A DNA stretch of 64,000 nucleotides, taken from JAUZOB01 sp963692465. GTDB lineage: Bacteria; Bacteroidota; Bacteroidia; Bacteroidales; Prolixibacteraceae. The translations under genes and the position numbers were made by a program. Position 1 is the stretch's first letter; each line of letters opens with the position of its first letter. The stretch covers positions 1,364,001 through 1,428,000 of the forward strand of contig OY829943.1 in assembly GCA_963692465.1 (NCBI GenBank), in the 5' to 3' direction. Under the pieces are notes generated by a model. It had not been told where the DNA came from, made no database searches, and saw only the letters and a list, made by a program, of their open reading frames with translations. Below are positions 49,825 to 58,570 of the stretch, one piece after another.

Positions 49825-50658
49825 TTAAATCAATTCTGCATCAAGCAATATCTCTTCCATTTCTACCTGAACGGCCTCTGCAACCTCACGGGAATGCTTT
49901 GCAAAATCCTCATCAGCACCCGCATAAAGAATAGAACGAGAGGAATTAACAATTAATCCGCATTGATCATTTAGCCCATACTTTGCAACTTCCTGCAGAC
50001 TACCACCCTGAGCGCCAATTCCAGGAACCAGTAGAAAATGGTCAGGGATTATTTTCCTTATCTCACTCAGTTTTTCTGCCTTCGTAGCACCAACAACATA
50101 CATCAGATTATCAATGGAGCCCCACTCTTTCGATTTCCTAATAACAGATTCAAAAAGGAAATCTCCATTTTCATCGCTCTTTATATACTGAAAATCAGCA
50201 GCTCCTTTATTCGAGGTAAGAGCCAATAGAATCACCCATTTATCCAGATAAGTCAAAAAAGGCTTTACTGAATCTTCTCCCATATAAGGCGCAACCGTTA
50301 CGGCATCAAAATCCAGATGATCGAAAAACGCTTTTGCATACATATTGGAAGTATTCCCAATATCACCCCTCTTTGCATCGGCAATGATAAACATCTCCGG
50401 ATATTGAGAGCGTATATAACGAACCGTCTTCTCAAGGCTTGTCCATCCTTGCACACCAAGACACTCATAGAATGCAAGATTCGGTTTGTAAGCAATGCAA
50501 AGATCTGCGGTCGCATCAATGATTTGCTTATTAAATGCAAAAACAGGATCTGTAGTATCCATTAAAAAACGTGGAATCTTCTGAATATCGGTATCCAACC
50601 CTACGCAAAGGAAACTCCTTTTGCGCCGAATCTGTTCAAAAAGTTGTTCTGCATTCAT
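49825..50658 (-). CDS. pyrF: Orotidine 5'-phosphate decarboxylase (type 2)
   Basis: 277 residues, TIM-barrel enzyme making UMP, the last step of pyrimidine synthesis. Seen: FLCVGLDTDIQKIP, KPNLAFYECLG and the catalytic-site motif DAKRGDIGNTS, plus LLVPGIGAQGGSL for phosphate binding. The length (type 2, about 270) differs from the E. coli type 1 form (245). Follows prfA by 12 bp in a purM-prfA-pyrF operon. Confidence 0.96.
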   Translation of the reverse strand: MNAEQLFEQIRRKRSFLCVGLDTDIQKIPRFLMDTTDPVFAFNKQIIDATADLCIAYKPNLAFYECLGVQGWTSLEKTVRYIRSQYPEMFIIADAKRGDIGNTSNMYAKAFFDHLDFDAVTVAPYMGEDSVKPFLTYLDKWVILLALTSNKGAADFQYIKSDENGDFLFESVIRKSKEWGSIDNLMYVVGATKAEKLSEIRKIIPDHFLLVPGIGAQGGSLQEVAKYGLNDQCGLIVNSSRSILYAGADEDFAKHSREVAEAVQVEMEEILLDAELI

Positions 50659-50670
50659 CTTTGACTATAC

Positions 50671-51756
50671 TTATATTTCACTTTCTTTCAACTTCTCTGC
50701 ATTCTCTTCAAACTGTAACTTCTCAATAATCTCGCCGATATCACCATTCATGATTGCCGGAAGATTATACATCGTCAGTCCTATTCGATGATCAGTCATA
50801 CGTCCTTGCGGAAAATTATAAGTACGAACCTTTGCTGAACGATCTCCCGTTGAAACCAAGGTCTTCCGCCGACTGGATATCTCGTCCATGTGCTTCTGAT
50901 ACTCAAGATTATAAATACGGGTACGAAGCTCAATCTTAGCCTTCTCTAGATTCTTAATCTGTGACTTTTCATCCTGACATTGGACCACAATTCCGGAAGG
51001 AATATGCGTAAGACGAATAGCAGAATAGGTCGTATTAACCGACTGTCCACCCGGACCAGACGAACAAAAACGATCAATACGAACATCATTCATATCAAAC
51101 TGGATGTCCACCTCATCCGCTTCAGGAAGTACGGCAACTGTCGCAGCCGAGGTGTGAACTCGTCCCTGAGTCTCTGTAACCGGAACCCGCTGGACCCGAT
51201 GAACTCCCGATTCATATTTCAGAATGCCATAAACGCCTTCTCCAGAAACATTACAAACGATTTCTTTATATCCACCAATAGTCCCGTCACTAAAAGAAGT
51301 GACTTCTATCCGCCATCCTTTAGACTCAATATATTTAGAATACATGCGGAATAAATCTCCGGCAAAAATAGAAGCTTCATCGCCACCGGTTCCTGCACGT
51401 ATCTCAAGAATAGCATTTTTAGCATCTTCAGGATCCTGCGGAATTAGAAGTAATCTAATTTCCTTCTCCTTCTCCGGAATAAGACGTTCTGCCTCTTCGA
51501 TCTCTTCTTTTGCCATCGTACGCAGGTCGTCATCAGTCTCCGTTGCAATAATTTCTTTATCCGATTCGACACTATCAAGCAGTCGCTTATACTCGTTAAA
51601 AGTATTAACAAGTTCATTCAGCTGCTTATACTCCTGATTTAATTTTACGTATCGTTTCATATCTGAAGCGACATCCGGATCGGTAATCTGGGTGCTTACT
51701 TCTTCAAAACGACTTCTTATTGTATCATATTTTTCTAATAATGAAAGATCTGCCAT
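50671..51756 (-). CDS. prfA: Peptide chain release factor 1
   Basis: 361 residues. Recognises UAA/UAG stops and triggers hydrolysis with the GGQ loop in SSGPGGQSVNTTYSAIRLTHIPSG. The codon-recognition PxT element reads PVTE in RVPVTETQGRVHTSAATVAVLPE. Helical N-terminal domain (about 1-100). It lies between purM and pyrF; the order purM-prfA-pyrF is common in Bacteroidales. Confidence 0.97.
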   Translation of the reverse strand: MADLSLLEKYDTIRSRFEEVSTQITDPDVASDMKRYVKLNQEYKQLNELVNTFNEYKRLLDSVESDKEIIATETDDDLRTMAKEEIEEAERLIPEKEKEIRLLLIPQDPEDAKNAILEIRAGTGGDEASIFAGDLFRMYSKYIESKGWRIEVTSFSDGTIGGYKEIVCNVSGEGVYGILKYESGVHRVQRVPVTETQGRVHTSAATVAVLPEADEVDIQFDMNDVRIDRFCSSGPGGQSVNTTYSAIRLTHIPSGIVVQCQDEKSQIKNLEKAKIELRTRIYNLEYQKHMDEISSRRKTLVSTGDRSAKVRTYNFPQGRMTDHRIGLTMYNLPAIMNGDIGEIIEKLQFEENAEKLKESEI

Positions 51757-51823
51757 GAATTTTACTTTTTCTTATTTACAAAATCAATTCTCTTACGTTT
51801 ATATTCTATTAATATGGCAGAAG

Positions 51824-52993
51824 CTAATACTCAAAAGAGCCAAAAGGAGAAATGATTGTCAGATGCTTGTCCTTAGCGGGCATTACCCGCCCAACAACCT
51901 GAGCATCAATATTAAATGATTTTGATATTGCAATGATCTCATCCGCTAATTCCGGTTTCACATAAAATTCATAACGATGCCCCATATTGAAGACTTTATA
52001 CATTTCCTGCCATGAAGTTTCCGACTGCTCATGAATCATCTGAAACAACGGGGGAACAGGGAACAGATTATCTTTAACAACATGTACCCCTTTCACAAAG
52101 GTCATCACTTTAGTTTGAGCACCACCGGAACAATGAATCATTCCATGAATTTCAGAACGACATTGATCTAATACCTTTTTTACCACCGGAGCATAAGTCC
52201 GTGTTGGTGAAAGAACCATTTTCCCAGCATTCAATTCAACGCCTTCAACAGGAGAAGTCAAATCATAACTTCCTGAATAAACCAAATCTTCGGGCACCTC
52301 CGGATCAAATGTTTCCGGATAAGCTTTAGCAACGCTCTTGGCAAAAACATCATGACGGGCAGAAGTAAGTCCGTTACTTCCCATTCCGCCATTATATTCT
52401 TTTTCATAAGTCGCCTGTCCAAAAGAAGCAAGTCCCACAATAACATCTCCAGCCTGAATATGATCGGCAGAAATGACATCTTTCCGTTTCATTCTGCAAG
52501 TAACTGTCGAATCAACAATAATCGTCCGGACTAAATCACCCACATCAGCCGTTTCTCCTCCAGTTGAATAAATAGAGATCCCCATTCGGCGCAAATCAGC
52601 CAGAATCTCTTCCGTCCCATTAATAATCGCAGCAATAACGTCTCCCGAAATCTTATTCTTATTTCGGCCGATTGTAGAGGATACCAGGATATTATCCGTT
52701 GCTCCAACGCAAAGTAAATCATCGAGGTTCATTATCAGAGCATCCTGTGCGATTCCTTTCCAAACGGACAAATCTCCGGTCGCTTTCCAATAAGCATAAG
52801 CCAATGAGGACTTTGTTCCAGCCCCATCCGCATGCATAATATTGCAACACTCAGGATCGTTTCCCAAGAAATCCGGAACTATTTTACAAAATGCACCAGG
52901 AAAAATTCCTTTATCCACATGCTTAATTGCATTGTGAACATCTTCTTTAGAAGCGGATACGCCTCTAAGATTATATCTGGTTTCGTTACCCAT
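51824..52993 (-). CDS. purM: Phosphoribosylformylglycinamidine cyclo-ligase (AIR synthetase)
   Basis: 389 residues, PurM fold, forming the imidazole ring of AIR in purine synthesis. Seen: MHADGAGTKSSLAYAYWKATGDLSVWKGIAQDALIMNLDDLLCVGA, GGETADVGDLVRT, GLASFGQATYEKEYNGGMGSNGLTSARHDVF and MIHCSGGAQTKVMTFV. It is longer and more divergent than E. coli PurM (345), as in other Bacteroidota. First gene of the operon, with TACCTTTG -7 box upstream. Confidence 0.92.
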   Translation of the reverse strand: MGNETRYNLRGVSASKEDVHNAIKHVDKGIFPGAFCKIVPDFLGNDPECCNIMHADGAGTKSSLAYAYWKATGDLSVWKGIAQDALIMNLDDLLCVGATDNILVSSTIGRNKNKISGDVIAAIINGTEEILADLRRMGISIYSTGGETADVGDLVRTIIVDSTVTCRMKRKDVISADHIQAGDVIVGLASFGQATYEKEYNGGMGSNGLTSARHDVFAKSVAKAYPETFDPEVPEDLVYSGSYDLTSPVEGVELNAGKMVLSPTRTYAPVVKKVLDQCRSEIHGMIHCSGGAQTKVMTFVKGVHVVKDNLFPVPPLFQMIHEQSETSWQEMYKVFNMGHRYEFYVKPELADEIIAISKSFNIDAQVVGRVMPAKDKHLTIISPFGSFEY

Positions 52994-53015
52994 CTGTCAT
53001 CTAAAAAGTTCGGCA

Positions 53016-53023
53016 CAAAGGTA
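53016..53023 (-). promoter_or_regulatory. Promoter -7 box for purM-prfA-pyrF
   Basis: TACCTTTG on the minus strand, 22 bp upstream of the purM ATG. No clear -33 TTTG. Confidence 0.55.
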
Positions 53024-53086
53024 ATATTTTTAGTCTAATTGTTCAGACCCTCCCGGAAGTCTTTATGTCTCTTCCCCCCAGCAAAA

Positions 53087-55087
53087 TTATTTTTCTGAGT
53101 CGGATGCCGCCGGCTCATGATAATTCGTAGAGACAACCCGAAACTCTGTTCTCCGGTTCAGCATATTACAAATTTCCTTTTGCTGGTCAGTTTTCAATTT
53201 AGCAATAAACACCTCATTCAACTCATCCCCTTTGTTCAGAAAATCATACTGCTTCGCGATTTTTTTAGTCACCGTCTTAGGCCAGGTCTTCCCATATCCT
53301 TTAGCGATCATCCGTTCTCGTACAATCCCCTTCGAGGCCAAATATTCCACAGCAGCCTGTGCTCTCTTTTGTGATAATTCCTGATTAAAATGAGCATCCC
53401 CCCGACTATCGGTATGGGACATTAATTCGATCACAATATTCGGATTCTCATTCATCACTCCGATCAGACTATCAAGCGATGCGGTTGCTCCTTGCGGAAC
53501 TTCCCACTTTCCAAATTCATAAGTAACATTGTTTACCTTTATCGGCATATCCGTTGGGGTCAGCACCAAGCGAACAGAAAAAGTCTTACTATCATCCAAT
53601 CCCTTAGTAGAAAATTTCTCCTTAGCATTCAGATAGCCATCTTTAAATGCAGCACAAACATATTCTGTTTCGGATTTTAGTTTTAGTTGAAATTTCCCGT
53701 CAATCGAATTAACTTTTAACATCGTTCCGTCTGTTCCGATAATACGGACAGAACTATTTTTCTCCCTTTGTTCTGTCTCTTTATTCAGCACCTCTCCATA
53801 CAACTTAAACTCTTTCGGCGGAAGATAAAAAGAATAAATATCGTCACTTCTTGACCCCATTCGGTTGCTTGAGAACATTCCCTTTTCTTCTTTTCCTATA
53901 AAACAAATTCCGAAATCATCTCCTGATGAATTAATCGGAGCTTTCAGGTTTTCAATACTCCAGGTTCCAGTTCCCGACAAATGAGCTTTAAACAAATCAT
54001 ATCCCCCCATTCCGGGATAATAATCAGAAGAGAAGTACAGGTCCCCGTTTTCACGAATACAAGGAAATGTCTCATTCCCAGGAGTATTAATCTGCGGTCC
54101 CATATTAACCGGAGCACTCCATCCTTTTTCTTTCTTTTCTATCTTCCAGATATCCATACCACCATAACCACCCGGCCGGTCTGACACGAAATAAAGAGTT
54201 TTTCCGTCGGCAGAAATTGACGGATGTGCACTAACAAGACTATCCCCGCCAAGCTCCACTCTCTCAGCTTCGGTCCACTGCCCTCCTGAACAAACAGAAC
54301 GGAAAATCATAGCCCCGTTATTTTTATTCCGAACATAAGGACAACGAGTAAAATATAAAACATCCCCCTGATTTCCTAAAGAAGGCGCACCTTCATCTTC
54401 CGGCGTATTTATGAGTTGTTGTGTGTCAATAGGCTTAGGATTCGCCCATTTTTGCTTCTGAGCATCAAAAACCGAATAATAAATATCTGAATACCCTTCT
54501 CCTGTAATACGACTGACTTTCTTTTTCTTCCTCGGCAAACGAGAAGACGAAAACAAAACTTCATCCTCTTTATTCCCAGAAAACGTCGGACTGTAATCAC
54601 TCCATCTCGAATTCAATTCATGAACAGCAGACACCTCATACCGACTTGGCTTTTCGATCCACATCTTGGCATTCTGACATCCGGTTAATCCATTCTGAGC
54701 AATTCTATTCTCATGAGAATTCTTTAAATAAGCTTCATATAATGGAATCGCATCGTCATATTTTCCACAAGCCTGTAGTATCCTGGCATAAGACAAGATA
54801 ATTGTCAGATTCTTCTCGTCCCGACGATACGCATTACGATACCATACCGAAGCACGATCATATTGCCCAATTCGTTGATAACAAGATGCCAGTTTAACTG
54901 AGAGGTCCGTCTTCGCACTATAATCCTTACTCTTATTATAGGCCTTCTTATATGACTCAATTGCCTTCGAATACTCCCCAAAACGATAAGCAGACTCTGC
55001 AATTCGCAGGTAATTTTTAGCAGAACAACCATTGATAAAAACAGCTATTATAACCCAAAACAGACAGTAAGAAAGCTTTTTTAGCAT
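53087..55087 (-). CDS. porE: PorE-like OmpA-family lipoprotein of the type IX secretion system
   Basis: 666-residue predicted lipoprotein, lipobox FINGC (Cys21). Domains in order: TPR repeats (about 25-140), a PD40-type beta-propeller (about 155-440: SPTFSGNKEDEVLFSSSR, HPSISADGKTLYFVSDRPGGYGGMDIW, DLYFSSDYYPGMGGYDLF), a carboxypeptidase-regulatory-like beta domain (about 450-535) and an OmpA peptidoglycan-binding domain (about 540-655: VIELMSHTDSRGDAHFNQELSQKRAQAAVEYL). The order and length match PorE of Porphyromonas gingivalis (about 670), which anchors the type IX secretion apparatus to peptidoglycan. Other OmpA/propeller lipoproteins share parts of this layout, so the assignment is probable, not certain. 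Confidence 0.78.
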   Translation of the reverse strand: MLKKLSYCLFWVIIAVFINGCSAKNYLRIAESAYRFGEYSKAIESYKKAYNKSKDYSAKTDLSVKLASCYQRIGQYDRASVWYRNAYRRDEKNLTIILSYARILQACGKYDDAIPLYEAYLKNSHENRIAQNGLTGCQNAKMWIEKPSRYEVSAVHELNSRWSDYSPTFSGNKEDEVLFSSSRLPRKKKKVSRITGEGYSDIYYSVFDAQKQKWANPKPIDTQQLINTPEDEGAPSLGNQGDVLYFTRCPYVRNKNNGAMIFRSVCSGGQWTEAERVELGGDSLVSAHPSISADGKTLYFVSDRPGGYGGMDIWKIEKKEKGWSAPVNMGPQINTPGNETFPCIRENGDLYFSSDYYPGMGGYDLFKAHLSGTGTWSIENLKAPINSSGDDFGICFIGKEEKGMFSSNRMGSRSDDIYSFYLPPKEFKLYGEVLNKETEQREKNSSVRIIGTDGTMLKVNSIDGKFQLKLKSETEYVCAAFKDGYLNAKEKFSTKGLDDSKTFSVRLVLTPTDMPIKVNNVTYEFGKWEVPQGATASLDSLIGVMNENPNIVIELMSHTDSRGDAHFNQELSQKRAQAAVEYLASKGIVRERMIAKGYGKTWPKTVTKKIAKQYDFLNKGDELNEVFIAKLKTDQQKEICNMLNRRTEFRVVSTNYHEPAASDSEK

Positions 55088-55113
55088 AGTGCCGAGAAAT
55101 AATTTATTGCATA

Positions 55114-55143
55114 CAAATTTAATAAACGTAACAACAAGACAAA
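55114..55143 (-). promoter_or_regulatory. Promoter of porE
   Basis: TTTG (55140-55143), 18 bp, TAAATTTG (55114-55121) on the minus strand, about 26 bp upstream of the ATG. Confidence 0.7.
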
Positions 55144-55151
55144 CAGTATAA

Positions 55152-55187
55152 AAAAAGGGGAAATCTTTGTAAAGATTTCCCCTTTTT
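55152..55187 (-). terminator. Terminator after glnA
   Basis: 17-bp arms, AAAAAGGGGAAATCTTT and its complement, around a two-base centre (tight loop in practice about six nt), with T-run. It separates glnA from the porE promoter. Confidence 0.9.
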
Positions 55188-55210
55188 CAAAAGAACTAAA
55201 AATTAAATTA

Positions 55211-57400
55211 TTAACGGGCAAACAACAATTCTCTATACTTAGGTAATGGCCATAATTTATTATCTACAACTAGTTCAAGTTTATCAATATGATAACGAAT
55301 CTCGTCAAGATATGGTCTTACATTTTTGTCATATGCTTCAGCCTTTTCACGATTGTCCTCAATAACATTGGCAACTTTACGAGCCTCAACCATCTCATCA
55401 ACTTTTGTTTTGATGAAAGATACCCGTTGTGCAATTTCACGAATCATATCCTTACGCCCGCCTGCCAATTTTTCATATTCAGCAGAAGCGAAGATCTCTT
55501 TCAATCCCCTTACATTATTAATGAGAATAGTCTGATAATCAACACAAGTAGGGATAATGTGATTCAACGCCAAATCACCAAATACACGAGCTTCAATCTG
55601 AAGTTTCTTCGTGAATTTCTCCAATTCAACTTCTGCACGAGCCTGAAGTTCTACATTACTCAATACTCCAAGCCCCTCGAAAAGACGAACTGTTTTTTCT
55701 GAAGTATAGGCTTTAAGTGCTTCCGGAACGCTGGTTATATTCGTCAATCCACGACGTTTAGCCTCTTCCTTCCATTCATCACCATAGCCATTTCCATCGA
55801 AACGAATCGCTTTACAGTCCTTAATGATTTTCTTAAGAACTTTAAATATTGCCTCGTCTTTTTTGTCTCCGCCTTCAATAAGAACGTCTACTTTTTGTTT
55901 GAAGTCTTTCAACTGATAAGCGACTGCCGTATTCAATGCAATCATTGCCGAAGCACAGTTGGCAGAAGAACCGACTGCACGGAATTCAAAACGATTTCCG
56001 GTAAAGGCAAATGGAGACGTACGATTTCGGTCCGTATTATCCAACAAGATCTCAGGAATACGACCAATATCCAGCTTAATTGCAGTTTTTTCATCAGGAG
56101 TCATTTTCCCTTCACCTACTGCTTCTTCCAAATGATCAAGCATCTTCGATACATAATCACCTAAAAACACAGAGATAATAGCAGGAGGTGCTTCATTTGC
56201 ACCCAAACGATGCATATTCGTTGCAGTCATAATGCTTGCACGAAGTAAATCCTGATTATCAAAGACAGCCTTAATCGTATTTACGATGAAAGTAAGGAAC
56301 TGCATATTCGATTTAGGATTCTTCCCGGGAGAATGTAAACATACTCCGGTATTGGTCGAAAGTGACCAGTTACAGTGTTTTCCTGAACCGTTGATTCCGG
56401 CATAAGGTTTCTCATGTAATAGAACACGGAAGCCATGATGACGGGCAACCCGGCGCATCAAATCCATAACCATCTGGTTGTGATCATTAGCCAGGTTACA
56501 TTCTTCATAAACAGGAGCTAACTCAAACTGGTTCGGAGCAACTTCGTTGTGACGGGTCTTAACCGGAATTCCCAAACGATGAGATTCATATTCCAGTTCC
56601 ATCATAAACTGAGAAACTCTTTCTGGAATAGAAGCAAAATAATGATCTTCCAATTGCTGATCTTTTGCTGAAGAGTGCCCCATTAAGGTACGACCGGTAA
56701 GAGAAAGATCAGGACGAGCAAGGTAAAGAGCTTCGTCAACCAGGAAGTATTCCTGTTCCCATCCTAGGTTAGCCCAAACCTTTGTTACATTTTTATCAAA
56801 ATATTGACATACATCAACAGCTGCCTTGTCAACAGCGTTTAATGCCTTCAATAATGGAGTTTTATAATCAAGTGCTTCCCCCGTATAGGAGATAAATATA
56901 GTCGGAACACATAAAGTTGTCCCAACGATGAATGCCGGAGAAGAAACATCCCATGCAGTATAACCGCGGGCTTCGAAGGTATTACGGATTCCTCCGCTAG
57001 GAAAAGAAGATGCATCCGGTTCTTGTTGTGCCAAAAGTTTACCGGAGAATGATTCAATAACCGTTCCATCGCCAACCGGATCAATAAAAGCATCATGCTT
57101 CTCTGCGGTTCCGTCGGTTAATGGATGAAACCAGTGAGTATAATGGGTTGCCCCTTTACCTATTGCCCATGTTTTCATTCCCATTGCAACCTGGTCTGCA
57201 AGCTTTCTGTCAATGGTCGTTCCATTGTCGATTGCATCACAAACAGTACCGTAAGCCTCTTTCGTGAGGTACTTTCTCATTTTGGGACGATCAAACACCA
57301 ATTCGCCATAATAATCAGAAATGACGCTTGATGACCGGGTAAATTCGACAGGTTTCCTTGTCAACAACCCTTCCATTGCCTTCGTTCTTATTGTTGCCAT
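55211..57400 (-). CDS. glnA: Glutamine synthetase type III
   Basis: 729 residues, the long GSIII form first known from Bacteroides (also called GlnN). Seen: GKGATHYTHWFHPLTDGTAEKHDAF, EQEYFLVDEALYLARPDL, ETRHNEVAPNQFELAP-type segment (TRHNEVAPNQFELAPVYEE), GINGSGKHCNWSLS and NRTSPFAFTGNRFEFRAVGSSAN. It makes glutamine from glutamate, ammonia and ATP in the cytoplasm. It is a single-gene unit with its own terminator; a TACATTTG -7 box and an upstream inverted repeat may control it. Confidence 0.96.
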   Translation of the reverse strand: MATIRTKAMEGLLTRKPVEFTRSSSVISDYYGELVFDRPKMRKYLTKEAYGTVCDAIDNGTTIDRKLADQVAMGMKTWAIGKGATHYTHWFHPLTDGTAEKHDAFIDPVGDGTVIESFSGKLLAQQEPDASSFPSGGIRNTFEARGYTAWDVSSPAFIVGTTLCVPTIFISYTGEALDYKTPLLKALNAVDKAAVDVCQYFDKNVTKVWANLGWEQEYFLVDEALYLARPDLSLTGRTLMGHSSAKDQQLEDHYFASIPERVSQFMMELEYESHRLGIPVKTRHNEVAPNQFELAPVYEECNLANDHNQMVMDLMRRVARHHGFRVLLHEKPYAGINGSGKHCNWSLSTNTGVCLHSPGKNPKSNMQFLTFIVNTIKAVFDNQDLLRASIMTATNMHRLGANEAPPAIISVFLGDYVSKMLDHLEEAVGEGKMTPDEKTAIKLDIGRIPEILLDNTDRNRTSPFAFTGNRFEFRAVGSSANCASAMIALNTAVAYQLKDFKQKVDVLIEGGDKKDEAIFKVLKKIIKDCKAIRFDGNGYGDEWKEEAKRRGLTNITSVPEALKAYTSEKTVRLFEGLGVLSNVELQARAEVELEKFTKKLQIEARVFGDLALNHIIPTCVDYQTILINNVRGLKEIFASAEYEKLAGGRKDMIREIAQRVSFIKTKVDEMVEARKVANVIEDNREKAEAYDKNVRPYLDEIRYHIDKLELVVDNKLWPLPKYRELLFAR

Positions 57401-57430
57401 AAATTACACCTTTACAATTTTGTTCTGTAA

Positions 57431-57438
57431 CAAATGTA
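57431..57438 (-). promoter_or_regulatory. Promoter -7 box for glnA
   Basis: TACATTTG on the minus strand, about 30 bp upstream of the ATG. A CCCTA-TTTTT-TAGGG inverted repeat (57457-57471) covers the -33 region. Confidence 0.5.
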
Positions 57439-57456
57439 CTACGATATAACAACGCC

Positions 57457-57471
57457 CCCTATTTTTTAGGG
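57457..57471. promoter_or_regulatory. Inverted repeat at the -33 region of glnA
   Basis: CCCTA-ttttt-TAGGG, a perfect 5-bp dyad overlapping the -33 position of the glnA promoter. A regulator site is possible; no factor is known. Confidence 0.35.
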
Positions 57472-57580
57472 TATTTTTTTCAATTTGATTAACTTTTTCT
57501 TAATAAACCCCAATATTTTCACTTTATATAGATTATTCTTGCCATTTTGATTTAACAAAACCCATCCAACTTTAACGTTC

Positions 57581-57598
57581 ATTGGTCCACCGACCAAT
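57581..57598. promoter_or_regulatory. Perfect 18-bp palindrome upstream of glnA
   Basis: ATTGGTC-CACC-GACCAAT: seven-base perfect arms, four-base centre. It lies about 180 bp upstream of glnA and about 45 bp beyond a terminator. Without a T-run it does not look like a terminator. Could be a regulator site; its partner is unknown. Confidence 0.45.
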
Positions 57599-57640
57599 CT
57601 TTCTCCCGCGCGGTTTCCTTTCCTCAAGGTTTTATCCAAT

Positions 57641-57667
57641 AAAAAAGGCTTCCCCTCCGGGAAGCCT
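57641..57667 (-). terminator. Terminator of the candidate small RNA (and of the tetR-operon transcript)
   Basis: AGGCTTCCC / GGGAAGCCT, 9-bp stem with loop ctcc, followed on the minus strand by six T. It lies 168-194 bp beyond the YiiX-type gene stop. Confidence 0.85.
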
Positions 57668-57786
57668 CACAAAAACACAAGCAGATGAAAAATTTAAAAT
57701 TTTGCCTTCATCACAGCAAAATAGCTATATTTATTTGCAAATATCTTATCAACATCAGTCTTCCGGCACCTGCCATCAACTAAATT
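57641..57786 (-). ncRNA. Candidate small non-coding RNA
   Basis: A promoter box TAACTTTG (57792-57799) just after the YiiX-type stop and a strong terminator (57641-57667) bracket about 145 nt with no ORF. The transcript contains possible stems TCAA/TTGA, GGC/GCC near its 5' end and GATGAA/TTCATC in the middle. I cannot assign it to a known family; 6S-like or another Bacteroidota small RNA are candidates. It could alternatively be a long 3' UTR of the upstream operon. Confidence 0.45.
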
Positions 57787-57791
57787 GATTC

Positions 57792-57799
57792 CAAAGTTA
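57792..57799 (-). promoter_or_regulatory. Promoter -7 box for the candidate small RNA
   Basis: TAACTTTG on the minus strand, identical to the rpmH -7 box. A TTTA lies about 20 bp further upstream in the -33 position. Confidence 0.5.
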
Positions 57800-57834
57800 T
57801 AAATATTTGTAATATTTTTTAAAGGAGTACTCTT

Positions 57835-58521
57835 TTATCTCGTTATCCCAGACGGTCTGCCGAAAAATTCATAAATGCAGAGTGCCGACGATCTGGATAT
57901 CCCTCCCGGATTAAGTCCCGGCTTCCCCTGGGGGATTGGCACCCTAAGTTTTTTAAAATATTCTATCCAGACGGGATAATATTCGCCGGTCTTAGGTGAC
58001 TTATAAGTCATCGGAGCCAACGGAAACAATGGTTTATCTCCATTCGCTTTTAAAAAAGCGAAATAAACAAGTTCCGAACAATAGTAGGCATCATTATCAA
58101 TCCGGAAAAAATCATCATACGGTTTCCCCTTCAACCGCAACGCTTCCTTAATTGCCCCTGGAATCAAAGACTTATACCTCGGTTTCAATCTTCCGACAAT
58201 AACTTTCGGACATCCACTTAAATCACAACTACGCGACAAAAAATTCTTCAATGGTGTAACCACAACTCCTCTGGATATTGCTTCAATCACAAAAGAAGAA
58301 TCTGATCTTTGCCAAAAGATACCAACATGAGATAATTTTGCTCCATGGTATCCCATCGTAACTTCGTCTATTGCATCACACATCGGACCACAATCCAAAT
58401 CCTGAAAAAGAAGATCTCCATTGCGGAGTTTGCAAACTCCATCGTCAATCCCGTCGGAATTTGCAAAACCTGACCCCGTCGCAACCCAAAAAAACAGAAC
58501 AAGAAACAGCCATTTTTTCAT
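57835..58521 (-). CDS. Exported YiiX-family (permuted NlpC/P60-like) hydrolase
   Basis: 228 residues from ATG 58521 (a longer reading overlaps the nitroreductase gene and its end). A signal peptide (FLVLFFWVATGSGFA|N) is followed by KLRNGDLLFQDL, KLSHVGIFWQRSDSSFVIEAI (His of the catalytic dyad) and DAYYCSELVYFAFLKAN (catalytic Cys). The Cys-after-His order marks the permuted YiiX/YebB papain-like group; substrates are probably lipids or peptidoglycan peptides. It is 49 bp after the nitroreductase gene on the same strand and likely in the TetR-controlled operon. Confidence 0.83.
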   Translation of the reverse strand: MKKWLFLVLFFWVATGSGFANSDGIDDGVCKLRNGDLLFQDLDCGPMCDAIDEVTMGYHGAKLSHVGIFWQRSDSSFVIEAISRGVVVTPLKNFLSRSCDLSGCPKVIVGRLKPRYKSLIPGAIKEALRLKGKPYDDFFRIDNDAYYCSELVYFAFLKANGDKPLFPLAPMTYKSPKTGEYYPVWIEYFKKLRVPIPQGKPGLNPGGISRSSALCIYEFFGRPSGITR

Positions 58522-58570
58522 CTTCGCATAAAACTTCGGATACAAGAACACAAAGATGTTATAATTTCCC

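Noticed and set aside
51299..51637. Ser-rich antisense ORF opposite prfA
   Set aside because: Shadow of prfA; its composition is that of reverse-complemented helical coding DNA.
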